From: JBHELT01 sp046262935
GTDB taxonomy: Bacteria > Actinomycetota > CADDZG01 > JAHWKV01
Direction of reading: 5' to 3'
Assembly: GCA_046262935.1 (NCBI GenBank)
Contig: JBHELT010000085.1
Span: 1-48,977, forward strand
Length of the DNA stretch: 48,977 nucleotides
Both the position numbers and the translations under genes were made by a program. This document shows, in pieces, positions 16,713 to 25,954 of the stretch; the first letter of the stretch is position 1; the number at the start of each line of letters is the position of its first letter. Under the pieces are notes generated by a model that was not told where the DNA came from, ran no database searches, and worked only from the letters and a program-made list of their open reading frames with translations.

Positions 16713-19700
16713 CTACAACGTGCAGGACATCTGGTTCGCTATCGCGGTCTTGCCTGAAGGAGTAAGCGGATCTAGGGCGAGGGCATCCTTCACCGGAACT
16801 CCAGTGGTGCTCGGCGTGAAACTCGTGAGGTTCTTGTCCGGAGACGCTATCAAGCCATAGTAGTGAGGTGAACCATGATCCGTGCTCCAACGGTATGCGG
16901 TCCAGCCCAGGTCCGCATTAGTAGCGGCGCAGATCATGTTCGCGTTCTGTTGCTGGCCTGATGGCCGCGGGTATTTTGGGGCGTATTGATCTTCTGTCGG
17001 CGGATCTGACCAGCCGAATTCAGTGACATTGACGGGCACCGAGTGAGCCTGCCCGAAATCGAACCAAGGTCGCAGGCAACTCGGCGACCCTCCCTGACTC
17101 TTCTGGTAGCAGTCAGGAACTGGGTGCGCCTTGCCGTCCGAGGTGGCGACACCGGCTGGTGAGTAATGGTGCGTTGCGTAGATGAGATCCTTGGCGATAC
17201 TCCCATCGGCATCCGTCAACAGGTGATCATCTGGGGGGAAGTACTTGCCCTGTTCATTGCCACTTACGAAGATGATGTGGCGAATCCCGCCAACCGAGAC
17301 CACTTCGGTGGCACGTACGGCGTTATACATCTCCTGCATCCCAGCGGCGCTCCAAGTTCCACCGTCGCCGCCTGGGCAAGGATTGGAAATAGTTGGCGTT
17401 TCGGATCCCGAGCATGACTTCACCGGACCGCCGTGAAGCCAAACGTCCCAGCTCCCGTCGCCGAAATTCAACTTGCTAGTTTGAGGCTCGTTGTATAAGT
17501 CGAAGGCGACGTATGGATTTAGGACATATCTGCCCGACACCGAGTTCCAGAAATCTATCCCTGAGGAGTCGGCCATCTCCTGCATTGCGTTGTAATCATC
17601 GGAACACGCGATCCGTTGATTCGTATGCAGGTCCAGGAGTGCAACCATTCCCCTTGATGTGATCGACGCAACTATCGCATCAACGTTCTCGCGATACCCC
17701 GGCAATGGCACCTGACACCCTGATTCCCCGCTAGCGGGGTCTGCCCCCCAAAAGGTCGAAGACAAAGGGATACGAACCAGGTTCATGCCCCAATCGCTCA
17801 TCGCTTGGATACTCGTATCCGTAAATGGCGTGCATTCAGAGTAGATATTCGGCCACTTGGGAACCGGCCCACTCGCATACACATTGATGCCTGGTTGTTG
17901 ATTCGCGATCGGTTTGGGTCGCAAGTCATAACTCAACCACTCGACGTTGGTTCCTCGCAACATGATCTGTGGGTCAGTTCCAAGTTTGTTCCTAAGGTCT
18001 CCCGATCTAGTTTTCGTTCCGTCAACGTAGATCCCATGGAAGTCCGTTCGGCTTCGCGGCGTAACGGCAGCGGATCGAATAGAGGCACTCGTCCCCATTT
18101 CGTTGGTAGCCGAGATCGTAAATGTGTAGGCAACGTCATTCGATAAACCTGTGAATGCTGCGCTTGTCCCACATGCAACCCTAAGCATCCTCCCACCGGG
18201 ATTGGCTGAGATGCTGAAAGTTACAGGAGCGCCACCGTCTCCCCCACTAACCCACTTGAGCATGGCGAAACCATCTCCAGGTTCGGCTTGGATCGATACT
18301 GGCTGGTCTGGCACGCGCGCTATGAGGACCAGATTCGAATTTGCGACGGGCGAGTCGCCGTTTGAATTGGTCGCATAAACGCTAAATACATAGGAGGTTC
18401 CGTAGGCCAGGTCGGAGAATGTGGCACTGGTTGCCGGAGGGTTGCCCGTTAGCGTCTGCGGGGCGATCCCGTTGCCGCCAACCGTATAAGAAGTGATTGG
18501 AGCAAGACTGCCATGCGAGGGTCCTTGCCAGGTCACCGTTGCCGTTCGCCCGTTCCGAGTAGCCACAACGCTTTGCGGAGCTGATGGTTTCAGCCAAAGA
18601 GGCGTCACTTGATTCGATGGCGTTGATGGATAACCGTATCCAAAACGATCGAACGCGATGACAGTGAATGAATACTTTTGACCGTTGACCAAGCCAGCGA
18701 ATGTTGCAGCAGTGGGGACAGATGATCCATCAGGAGATGTTATGAACTGCCTTTGTTTCTTCGGCGGGCTCGTCGAAAGGTTTGCCGCGACAACCGAGTA
18801 CGACGTTATAGGGGAGCTCGACGGTGGGGCAGTCCATGTAACGGATGCAGAAGAATCACCGGCCGTTCCTATCACGTTCGTGGGCTTGCCTGGTGAGCCC
18901 GGAAAGGGACAGCCAGCAAGAACGGGAAGTGGTCGATCGATGGTCGTCGAGTCGCCCAACTGCCCTTTGCCATTTGCCCCCATCGCGTAAAGAGTGAAGT
19001 CCGAAGATGGAAACATCGTGTACGACTGCCCTAATGCGAAGGTCATTGCAACTGCTACGAAGCTTGGCACGAAGGAATCGCTGCCCAGGGGCCGATTGCC
19101 AAGTTGGCCGGACGCGTTAGAACCCCAGGTGTAAAGCTCGGCGTAGTCGGTCAGGGCCGCAGAGTGTTCTCCTCCGGCAGCGATCGCCGAGACTTTGTGC
19201 TGCGCCGGGACAACAACATTTGCAACTACCGGTAACGGGCTGGTCCCTGGAAGTCCCGATCCAAGTTGACCGTGAGAATTGTCTCCCCACCCAAACACGA
19301 CACCCGAATCGTTCCGTGCAAGCGAGTGCCGCCCGCCTCCCGCGATCGACCGGATCGAAGTCAGCCCGGGGACCGGTGTAGGCAACGGCAAGTCGGTTAG
19401 CCCTCCATTGCCAAGTTGACCGGATGACCCATCCCCCCATGCGACAACCGTCAAATCGTCCTTGATTGCGAGCGAGTGGTTGGATCCCGCTGAGATCTTC
19501 ACGATCGGGCCAAGGCCGGCGATCTGGCGAGGCCTCGGCGAATCAACAAAGGAACCGTCGCCTACCTGGCCATGCCGGTTCTCCCCCCAACTCCAAACCG
19601 TGCCGTTCGACGCCCTAGCAAGGGAATGATTCCCCGAAGCACTAATGGCAGTTATCGCCGGCATGCCCGTCACCTGGATCGGCGAAGAAGAAGCAGTCGT

Positions 19701-20090
19701 AGCGCCGTCGCCCAACTGGCCATGACTGTCGTCGCCCCAGGCCCAAACTGATCCATCGCGTTTGAGAACTAGGGAGTGGTTCAAGCCAGCGGCGACGCCG
19801 ATCGCGTCGGTCATCCCGGGCACAGCGACCAGGAACGAACGCGATGTGGTTGTGCCATCGCCCAACTGTCCTTTGTCTGCATTGCCCCAGGCCCAAACGG
19901 TACCGAATCCATCGATGAGCAGGCTGTGACCCGAACCTGCTGCGATGACACGCGCGTCGAGGCAGCCGGTGTCTGCACTCGCCCCAGCCCCAAGGAACAT
20001 TGCCAGGGAGTTTGTCATCACGATCGCCATGATGAGACTGAGACGACGCGTCGATCCACCCATCTTTCGTCGATGTTCTAGTACTCTCAA
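16713..20090 (-). CDS. Secreted RCC1-repeat / FN3 / GH5 glycoside hydrolase
   Basis: A 1125-residue exported protein. TTG at 20090 follows GAGGA at 7-base spacing; an ATG at 20063 is the alternative. A signal peptide ends near GAGASA. Residues about 45-395 are seven RCC1 repeats (for example TVWAWGNADKGQLGDGT and SVWAWGDDSHGQLGDGA), predicting a seven-bladed propeller. Three FN3 domains follow (about 400-700). The C-terminal 400 residues are a GH5-type cellulase barrel: LRGTNVEWLS, MNLVRIPLS, FDLYNEP with acid/base Glu868, THHYS, and NVTEFGWSD with nucleophile Glu1024. It should hydrolyse beta-linked glucan or mannan outside the cell. The propeller may bind carbohydrate or protein (inference). 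It lies 43 bases after the small secreted protein gene. Confidence 0.9.
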   Translation of the reverse strand: MRVLEHRRKMGGSTRRLSLIMAIVMTNSLAMFLGAGASADTGCLDARVIAAGSGHSLLIDGFGTVWAWGNADKGQLGDGTTTSRSFLVAVPGMTDAIGVAAGLNHSLVLKRDGSVWAWGDDSHGQLGDGATTASSSPIQVTGMPAITAISASGNHSLARASNGTVWSWGENRHGQVGDGSFVDSPRPRQIAGLGPIVKISAGSNHSLAIKDDLTVVAWGDGSSGQLGNGGLTDLPLPTPVPGLTSIRSIAGGGRHSLARNDSGVVFGWGDNSHGQLGSGLPGTSPLPVVANVVVPAQHKVSAIAAGGEHSAALTDYAELYTWGSNASGQLGNRPLGSDSFVPSFVAVAMTFALGQSYTMFPSSDFTLYAMGANGKGQLGDSTTIDRPLPVLAGCPFPGSPGKPTNVIGTAGDSSASVTWTAPPSSSPITSYSVVAANLSTSPPKKQRQFITSPDGSSVPTAATFAGLVNGQKYSFTVIAFDRFGYGYPSTPSNQVTPLWLKPSAPQSVVATRNGRTATVTWQGPSHGSLAPITSYTVGGNGIAPQTLTGNPPATSATFSDLAYGTSYVFSVYATNSNGDSPVANSNLVLIARVPDQPVSIQAEPGDGFAMLKWVSGGDGGAPVTFSISANPGGRMLRVACGTSAAFTGLSNDVAYTFTISATNEMGTSASIRSAAVTPRSRTDFHGIYVDGTKTRSGDLRNKLGTDPQIMLRGTNVEWLSYDLRPKPIANQQPGINVYASGPVPKWPNIYSECTPFTDTSIQAMSDWGMNLVRIPLSSTFWGADPASGESGCQVPLPGYRENVDAIVASITSRGMVALLDLHTNQRIACSDDYNAMQEMADSSGIDFWNSVSGRYVLNPYVAFDLYNEPQTSKLNFGDGSWDVWLHGGPVKSCSGSETPTISNPCPGGDGGTWSAAGMQEMYNAVRATEVVSVGGIRHIIFVSGNEQGKYFPPDDHLLTDADGSIAKDLIYATHHYSPAGVATSDGKAHPVPDCYQKSQGGSPSCLRPWFDFGQAHSVPVNVTEFGWSDPPTEDQYAPKYPRPSGQQQNANMICAATNADLGWTAYRWSTDHGSPHYYGLIASPDKNLTSFTPSTTGVPVKDALALDPLTPSGKTAIANQMSCTL

Positions 20091-20133
20091 TCGAGCATCC
20101 TCGCTAAAGTTTTTTGGGGGGTGCCCATTAGGC

Positions 20134-20751
20134 CTATGGCAGGATCGAGACCTCGTCGGGGACGAAGTGCAGGGCGAGAGAATCCAGATGTGCCGCTCCA
20201 GCCCCCGGGTCCCAGGCCTGGACCTCGAAATCGATGAAGAAGCTCCCGGCGGCGATGTGCTGGGTGCCAGTCACATTCCCAGCGACTGGGCCATCGGAGC
20301 AGAACGAAGAGGTATCGAAATTTAGACACTCGGTTATCGCGCTACCCATCCCTGCCCGTGCCCCAGAGATCACCGCCGTAACCGTCAGGGTCCCCGCCAG
20401 AGCAGTGACAAAGGTACTACCAGCCCGCGATCGCGAGACATAAGGCGCGTAAGGCGCCGACTTCCTTGGATCACCAGGAGGATTCCTTAAGCCTCCCGCA
20501 ACCAAGATCCCCTGTTGAGCCGGAGGGAACTGATCTGCAGGGCAGTACTCCCCGAGGTAATGAAGGACCATGTCTTTGTAGCAGATAGTCCCGGACTCGA
20601 ATGGAGCAACATACGTGACCGATTGATCAGCATGACCAGGCGATGCAACCACCAAAGACGCTGCGATGAGGCTCCCGCAGGCAAGCGACCTTGCCCAACG
20701 CTGTTTATGCGTCATCTTGTGAGCCCTTGGTCTGTGCAATCTCGACAGCAT
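20134..20751 (-). CDS. Small secreted protein of unknown function
   Basis: About 205 residues from the ATG at 20751, which lies two bases beyond the stop of the ThuA/dehydrogenase gene; an ATG at 20715 is also possible and gives a more standard signal peptide (MTHKQRWARSLACGSLIAASL, then VVASPGHAD). The mature part is rich in beta-type segments (GSTFVTALAGTLTVTAVISG, then FFIDFEVQAWD) with two Cys pairs (CYKD...EYC and ECL...FC). I recognise no family. Its place between two multidomain carbohydrate-active exoproteins on one transcript suggests an accessory extracellular role. Confidence 0.72.
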   Translation of the reverse strand: MLSRLHRPRAHKMTHKQRWARSLACGSLIAASLVVASPGHADQSVTYVAPFESGTICYKDMVLHYLGEYCPADQFPPAQQGILVAGGLRNPPGDPRKSAPYAPYVSRSRAGSTFVTALAGTLTVTAVISGARAGMGSAITECLNFDTSSFCSDGPVAGNVTGTQHIAAGSFFIDFEVQAWDPGAGAAHLDSLALHFVPDEVSILP

Positions 20752-20753
20752 GT

Positions 20754-23700
20754 CTAGGTCCCCGGTGGCTTGAATGGTGGGTAAACCGACGGCGGCCGTG
20801 CAGTCAGGAAATCGATCCAATTGAGGTTGAAGAGCCCGTGACGTCCCGAGATGTCGTCGATGGTATCGACGCCGAATCCGTCGTTGCCTTTGAAAGTCAG
20901 GAACTCGAAGTAAAGGTCGTTGGTCTTACCGCCAGTTTGATCTGCGATGGGCGCAACGATCTGTGCATAGATGGTTGGGTCAGCCGTGTACGGAATGATG
21001 GCCTCGCTGATTATCGGGCCGTCAAGAGCGCCGGCATGCACCTGGATGCGGCCGCCTGCATACCAGGTCGAAACTCGATAAGCGAGGGAGTGCACACCCG
21101 TAAGATTGACACTTCGGAACATGATCCAGTCGCGCGAACCGATGCCCATTAAGGAGTCGCCGCCTCCGTAGCCATCATTCGACGGCAACTTTGCGAACAT
21201 CCCATAAGCGTTGGAATAGTGCTCGGCCTGGAACCTATCGGGCCATGCGTCTACGGTACTGGCAGTGGTTATAGGTAGAACACTTGGTGCCCCGGTATCA
21301 ACATAGGAAGCTGTAAGGATCATGTAAAGCTGAGAGTCTCCAGCGTGACTGATGTCGGGAGTGGGCACAGTACCACTGCATCCGGTGAGGTCGTACATCG
21401 GATGGCTATGAGTCCCGTGACCCAGAGCGACGTGCACGGTCACCCGAGAACAGATGTCCAGAGTCTTGGCAGGGTCAGAAGACGAGCCGTCTTCAAAATC
21501 GTTCACAGAGACCTGGTACGCGATGTTCTCCTGTGTTGCAGTCGCGGTTGCGATGGTCGGGTTGTTGATCGTTTTCTGATTCACGTCTTGAACCGAAGTG
21601 GGTTGGTTGAACCGCACGATCTGTCCGTTCAACGGTGTGACGAAGCTGACTTGCGGAGCATGGTTACCCGACGAGATCGTGACTCGAGTGGTTGAGGCTT
21701 TTCCCGATCCGTCGCTCACCGTCAAAGATGCCGTGTAAGTTCCTCTTGCATAGGTGTGCGTGGGGTTGTACGCCGTCGAAGATGGACTGCCGTCGCCGAA
21801 GTCCCACACCGTTGATGTCACATCTTCTTTGTCCGGGTCATACGACCCAGCCGATGAGAAATTGACGGTGAGGGGGGCGTCGCCGGATTGAGGCGTAGAT
21901 TGATCCGCTTTGGCGACCGGAGTTCTGCCGTTGAGGGCGTAATCGATCCGCACGAGATAACCGGCATTCGCTTTGCCGAAATATGAGCCGGTTCCGTCTT
22001 GCGGACCGAAGTCGAGTACGTAAAGTGAACCCTCGGGGCCCATCTCCATGTCGATGGGATTGCCGAACGGTTGATTATTAAGGAAGGGATTTATCTTTAG
22101 CAGGTTGCCTTGCTCGTCGAGTTTCACTTCCTTGATCCAGCCTCGACACCAATCGTAGATGAAGAGACTCCCGTCGTAATAAGCAGGCAGTTTGGTAGAT
22201 GAGTTCAGATTCGGGTCGTAGTGATAAACAGGACCCGCCTCGGCCGTGCGACAAGTTGTCTGCGGGTTGTTGTTCCTTGCCACTTCTGGAAACGTTGACG
22301 AGTTTAGGTATGGGTACCAGATCAGGGCCTTCTGAGCAGGAGGCAGATTGACCTTTCCCGTATTCATAGGGCTGTTGTTCACTGGAGCATTGCAATTGAA
22401 GGCGGGACCAGAAACCCCGGTTGCGTAGTCGTAATCGATGTATGGCTGATTGTCACCGATACAGTAAGGCCATCCGAAGTTGCCAGCTTGGCGCGCTTGG
22501 TTGATCTCGTCATAGCCGCGCGATCCTCTTTGGGCGTTGTCGTACCAAGCATCGGGACCAACCTCGCCCCAGTAGAGCCAGTTCTTCTGCTGGTCGATCG
22601 ATATCCGGAATGGATTCCTGAGCCCCATCACATAGATCTCGCCAAGGCCGTCGGCGCTGGACGGGAATAAGTTTCCCGATGGGATCGTGTAGGTTGCAGT
22701 GCTGGCATCTGGCCTTATCCTCAAGATCTTTCCGCGCAGGTCCTTGGTGTTGCCCGCGCTTCGTTGAGCATCATTGTGATAAAGACCGCTGCGCTCATCG
22801 ATCGGACTAAAGCCTTCAGATTGGCTCGCCGACGAATCGTCGCCGGTTGAAAGGTAAAGGAGTCCGTCGGGACCGAAAGCGAGCGAGCCACCTTGATGAC
22901 AACAATCGGGGGCGATCCCGAACCTCAAGAAACCGTTGATACCAGTGGATCCCGACACACGCATAACCTGCTCCGAAGAAAGATCGAGCGTGTCCCCATT
23001 CATGTAGAAGCGGGAAAGCGTCTCTTGCTCGGCAGCCCCGGAAGAGACAGCTGGCGCTGTATAGAACAGATAGATCGCATGATTAGTGGCGAAGTTGGGA
23101 TCGAGAGCGAGTCCTTGCAGGCCGTGATCGTAGGTATATGAAGTGTTGATGTGCCCAGACTGGATAGTGCTGCCGGAATATGAGCTAGTGGGTTTATAGA
23201 TCTTGAGGTCGCCGGTCCTTTGGATGAAGAACACACGGCCATCGGCGGCGACTTGAAGCGACATCGGTTGGTCGACGTGGTCGTCCAAAGTCACACGGTC
23301 GATATTCGCCTCCACGGTCGCTCCGCAATCTCGCTTCGCATTTCCGCTGGCGGCGTACTGGATGCCGCCCAAGACATGTGCAAGAAAAGTGTTACTACTT
23401 TGGGTTCCGATCCAAGAAGCACTCGAATGTCCCCCCGCGGTATACCAAGATCTGCCGCCTTGATAGCCCAAGCACCATGCGATGGGATGATCGAAGCCCA
23501 TCGACCCGCCGCCGTAAGTACTTTCGTCAACGGTGGCAAGTACGTGAACCTTGCCTCGGGGATTGGTCGAGAAGTTGTACCACTCGTCGGCTCGGACCCA
23601 GCGTCTTGGAAGAGAAGCGGTTGAGGGGTGTACTGGGTCGGCGACCTTGACGGTCGCGGTTACATCGCCTTGGGTGGCGGGCCTGCTGGCGTATGTTGCG

Positions 23701-24122
23701 CCCACGAGCCCCTGATACCAAGACCACCCCGTTTCCGTAGCGGACGCGGAGTGGACTCCAACGAATCCTTTACCAGAGGCGATGTAGCTCTGCATCACCG
23801 ATTGCTGGGCGTCGTTCAACACGTCCCCATAAGTAAGGGCAAAGATCACCGCGGCATATTGACTAAGGCCAGACAGGGAATTGAAAACGCTGGCGTCTTC
23901 GGTGGCATCGACTTCGAAGTTGTTCGCTGCGCCGAGGCTCTGGATGGCGCTGATCGCCGAGGGGATCGACGCGTGGCGAAGATTGGGGTCGGTTGTCTTG
24001 GTGAAAACCAGAACTTTGTACAAGGGCGTCGCTAAGGCAGACTGCGCGTACAACAAGCCCCCCAGTATCGAGAGGCTCATCACGATGGCCGAGGCTTTTC
24101 GACCCCCCCAACTTCGAATCAT
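20754..24122 (-). CDS. Secreted ThuA / PQQ-type sugar dehydrogenase / PKD / CBM6 protein
   Basis: A 1122-residue exported protein with ATG start and signal peptide 1-32. Residues about 34-255 are a ThuA-like domain (VLVFTKTT, GKGFVGVHSASATETGW and HPIAWCLGYQGGRSWYTAGG). Residues 271-728 are a six-bladed glucose/sorbosone dehydrogenase domain of the soluble GDH type, with DHGLQGLALDPNFATN, GLRNPFRI and 'NFGWPYCIGDNQPY'. A PKD domain (733-818, with VWDFGDGSPS) follows. A CBM6-like domain at about 961-1100 starts with RFQAEHYS and contains GGGDSLMGIGSRDWIMF. The protein probably binds and oxidises sugars or modifies polysaccharide outside the cell, with PQQ as likely cofactor; neither substrate nor cofactor is proven by sequence. 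It is the first gene of the minus-strand run. Confidence 0.9.
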   Translation of the reverse strand: MIRSWGGRKASAIVMSLSILGGLLYAQSALATPLYKVLVFTKTTDPNLRHASIPSAISAIQSLGAANNFEVDATEDASVFNSLSGLSQYAAVIFALTYGDVLNDAQQSVMQSYIASGKGFVGVHSASATETGWSWYQGLVGATYASRPATQGDVTATVKVADPVHPSTASLPRRWVRADEWYNFSTNPRGKVHVLATVDESTYGGGSMGFDHPIAWCLGYQGGRSWYTAGGHSSASWIGTQSSNTFLAHVLGGIQYAASGNAKRDCGATVEANIDRVTLDDHVDQPMSLQVAADGRVFFIQRTGDLKIYKPTSSYSGSTIQSGHINTSYTYDHGLQGLALDPNFATNHAIYLFYTAPAVSSGAAEQETLSRFYMNGDTLDLSSEQVMRVSGSTGINGFLRFGIAPDCCHQGGSLAFGPDGLLYLSTGDDSSASQSEGFSPIDERSGLYHNDAQRSAGNTKDLRGKILRIRPDASTATYTIPSGNLFPSSADGLGEIYVMGLRNPFRISIDQQKNWLYWGEVGPDAWYDNAQRGSRGYDEINQARQAGNFGWPYCIGDNQPYIDYDYATGVSGPAFNCNAPVNNSPMNTGKVNLPPAQKALIWYPYLNSSTFPEVARNNNPQTTCRTAEAGPVYHYDPNLNSSTKLPAYYDGSLFIYDWCRGWIKEVKLDEQGNLLKINPFLNNQPFGNPIDMEMGPEGSLYVLDFGPQDGTGSYFGKANAGYLVRIDYALNGRTPVAKADQSTPQSGDAPLTVNFSSAGSYDPDKEDVTSTVWDFGDGSPSSTAYNPTHTYARGTYTASLTVSDGSGKASTTRVTISSGNHAPQVSFVTPLNGQIVRFNQPTSVQDVNQKTINNPTIATATATQENIAYQVSVNDFEDGSSSDPAKTLDICSRVTVHVALGHGTHSHPMYDLTGCSGTVPTPDISHAGDSQLYMILTASYVDTGAPSVLPITTASTVDAWPDRFQAEHYSNAYGMFAKLPSNDGYGGGDSLMGIGSRDWIMFRSVNLTGVHSLAYRVSTWYAGGRIQVHAGALDGPIISEAIIPYTADPTIYAQIVAPIADQTGGKTNDLYFEFLTFKGNDGFGVDTIDDISGRHGLFNLNWIDFLTARPPSVYPPFKPPGT

Positions 24123-24150
24123 CTACATTCCCCCATTTCCAGGACCTGCG

Positions 24151-24168
24151 GAATCATCTAGATGATTC
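24151..24168. promoter_or_regulatory. Perfect 18-bp palindrome, probable operator
   Basis: GAATCATCTAGATGATTC reads identically on both strands. It begins 29 bases upstream of the ATG at 24122. The length, symmetry and position suit the binding site of a dimeric transcription regulator controlling the exoprotein operon. No regulator gene lies adjacent. Confidence 0.5.
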
Positions 24169-24413
24169 GACGTGGCCGGGCGAAATCCTTCCCGGGACGC
24201 CAGACGATTTGGCCGATCCCCCACCGAGTCGTGCTTTTTTCTTGATCTGTTCACTCACCAGAACGCTTGAAAAGCCTCGCTCGTTACCCGCAACAGGCGT
24301 GAATGATGGTCTTTAGCAAACAAATACGAAACGTGGCAGGAATCCGTACTACCGATGTCGTATATGTCTTCGTAGGACCAGTCCCACAGGCCTCGTATTT
24401 GGACTTGGGGACA

Positions 24414-24462
24414 TTGACCAGCGGGAGCGAGACCCCCAATATGGTCGAAAAGGACAGGTGAT
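24414..24462 (+). promoter_or_regulatory. Putative promoter and ribosome site for small secreted gene
   Basis: TTGACC (24414-24419), 17 bases, CAATAT (24437-24442) resembles a sigma-70-type promoter with a weak -10. AGGTGAT at 24456-24462 is a good ribosome site six bases before the ATG at 24469, which favours ATG over the GTG at 24463. Confidence 0.35.
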
Positions 24463-24468
24463 GTGCAC

Positions 24469-24924
24469 ATGTTCACAGTTTTGAGGAAAAACATGGCGAT
24501 ATTCACGATCGCCGCGATCGCTGCCCTCGCGATCTGCACGATGGCTCCTGCCATGGCAGACACTCCTTCCTCGAAGGGAGCGGTACTTCTTAGTTGGGTA
24601 CATCAGTACCCGGTTGCCTCTCCCATCGTTCCGCCCCAGGGGTACACGCTCTGTGCGCAGGAGCTCCCCGGAGACAACACCCATCGCATGGGCCTTTTCG
24701 AGGCATGCTTCAACAAGCCTGTCGGATCCAGTGGTCTAACGCTCACCTACACGCCTACCGTCCCGGGATCCAGCCTCTTTTGCAGAGACCTGGGAACGCG
24801 AGTTGCCATCTACGGATCCGTTGCTTCGGTTGCGCCAACTTCTGCGCCTGCGATAGCGCAATCGTTCAGTATCGATTGGAAACAGGAACAAACGCCTTCC
24901 TGGTTCGAAACCTGCGACCCCTGA
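24469..24924 (+). CDS. Small secreted protein of unknown function
   Basis: A 151-residue exported protein from ATG at 24469. The signal peptide is about 1-30 (NMAIFTIAAIAALAICTM, cleaved near PAMAD). The mature part has four cysteines (TLCAQ, EACF, LFCRD and ETCDP), likely two disulfides, and short beta-type segments such as GLTLTYTP. I recognise no family. It is convergent with the SDR gene 55 bases downstream and divergent from the ThuA protein gene, so it appears to be its own transcription unit. Confidence 0.7.
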   Translation: MFTVLRKNMAIFTIAAIAALAICTMAPAMADTPSSKGAVLLSWVHQYPVASPIVPPQGYTLCAQELPGDNTHRMGLFEACFNKPVGSSGLTLTYTPTVPGSSLFCRDLGTRVAIYGSVASVAPTSAPAIAQSFSIDWKQEQTPSWFETCDP

Positions 24925-24979
24925 TCTAAACCGCTTCCCTAGGGTAAGGCGCGCATGATGTACCTCGGGGCCTGAGGGT

Positions 24980-25759
24980 TCACTTTCGAGCCAAGATCTT
25001 CGCCTTCGCGAACCTCCTGGCGACTGGAGCGAATGAGACGGCTGCATGGTAGATCACATGCCACCACCACTGGACACGCACTTCTAGTCTCCCGCGCTCG
25101 ATGCCCTTAACCATTGCTCGGGCAACTCGAGCCGGTTCCATCACGAGGCGAGTCGCTGGGGGCCGCTTTTGGTCTCCCGGCGACCCAGGCAGGATCCAAC
25201 CTGAGTTCACAACCATCGTTCGGATCCCTTTCGGCAGCAGCTCCTTCCACGATGCCTCAGTGAATCCAACCAACCCGTACCTTGATGCGGAATAGTCCGA
25301 GGCACCCAGCAGAGCCAAACGACCGGTCATCGACGCAACGTTCACAACGACCGGAGTACGGTGTCTGCGGGGCGCTTGGTCGATCGATGAGAGCAACTCA
25401 CGGGTGCACCACATGGGGCCCAGCAGGTTGGTCGCGATGACCTCTTGCATCTTCTCTGAAGTCGTGGTGAGCAAAGACCCCGAGGTTCCTGTGCCTGCCG
25501 CGTTGATGAGGATGTCAAGCCCGTCGCAGATCAACCCTACTTGTTCAGCCATCCTTCGGACCTCAAGGAGCTTAGTAAGGTCTGCAACGATGTAAGTGTG
25601 GGGCTCGCCGCCGAGCTCCTGGACCAGGTCTCGGAGCGAGGCTTCATCGCGAGATACCAAAATGAGGCTTGCACCCTTCGATGCGATCAACTTGATGGCC
25701 TCTTGGCCAAAACCGCTCGTTGGTCCGGTGAACAAGCAGGTCAGACCGCGCCAATCCAT
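24980..25759 (-). CDS. Short-chain dehydrogenase/reductase with Arg in place of catalytic Lys
   Basis: A 259-residue classical-SDR fold. The cofactor motif TGPTSGFG is at 11-18, the NAAG motif at 86-89, Asn111, Ser143 and Tyr156 fit the catalytic tetrad, but the YxxxK motif reads Y-S-A-S-R, so the lysine is Arg160 (codon AGG). The C-terminal region contains a hydrophobic stretch (VQWWWHVIYHAAVSFAPVA) like lipid-acting SDRs of the 11-beta-HSD/DltE-like type. Lysine normally lowers the tyrosine pKa and binds the ribose; arginine may weaken activity or keep it. Substrate unknown. It stands alone, with the convergent secreted gene downstream and the metzincin gene 195 bases upstream. Confidence 0.85.
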   Translation of the reverse strand: MDWRGLTCLFTGPTSGFGQEAIKLIASKGASLILVSRDEASLRDLVQELGGEPHTYIVADLTKLLEVRRMAEQVGLICDGLDILINAAGTGTSGSLLTTTSEKMQEVIATNLLGPMWCTRELLSSIDQAPRRHRTPVVVNVASMTGRLALLGASDYSASRYGLVGFTEASWKELLPKGIRTMVVNSGWILPGSPGDQKRPPATRLVMEPARVARAMVKGIERGRLEVRVQWWWHVIYHAAVSFAPVARRFAKAKILARK

Positions 25760-25802
25760 GCGGAAACCCTACGTTACTTCTGGGCCAGCGCCGCCGAAGC
25801 GG

Positions 25803-25841
25803 AAAAAAGCCTCAGATTCCTTCGATCTAAAGTAAGGAATC
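25803..25841 (-). terminator. Probable terminator after the metzincin gene
   Basis: On the minus strand GATTCCTT and AAGGAATC pair perfectly (8 bp) around an 11-base loop, and TGAGGC then TTTTTT follow. It lies 114 bases beyond the stop of the protease gene and upstream of the SDR start, so it could separate the two units. The stem is AT-rich and the T-run is six bases away, so it is not a textbook case. Confidence 0.42.
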
Positions 25842-25954
25842 AGCTGTTGCAAGTACACGCTCGGGGCCAAGGCAAGAAACTCGTCGGGCAATATCGGCTA
25901 CAACCAAGCGGTGGACATCTATGTGATGGCCCCACCAGCCTGAGAAACGAGTCG

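Larger units (their letters stand above)
24123..24468. other. Intergenic region between divergent exoprotein genes
   Basis: These 345 bases hold no convincing gene. They contain the control regions of the minus-strand ThuA gene (start 24122) and the plus-strand small secreted gene (start 24469). Visible are a perfect 18-bp palindrome near the ThuA start, a T6 run at about 24235-24240, and a possible promoter just before the plus-strand gene. No RNA gene could be recognised. Confidence 0.6.

Noticed and set aside
17726..17739. Palindrome CCCCGCTAGCGGGG
   Set aside because: It lies inside the GH5-encoding region, and its codons read normally; likely chance.
24225..24245. T-run as an intrinsic terminator
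   Set aside because: No GC-rich stem immediately precedes the T-run on the plus strand, and no gene ends upstream.
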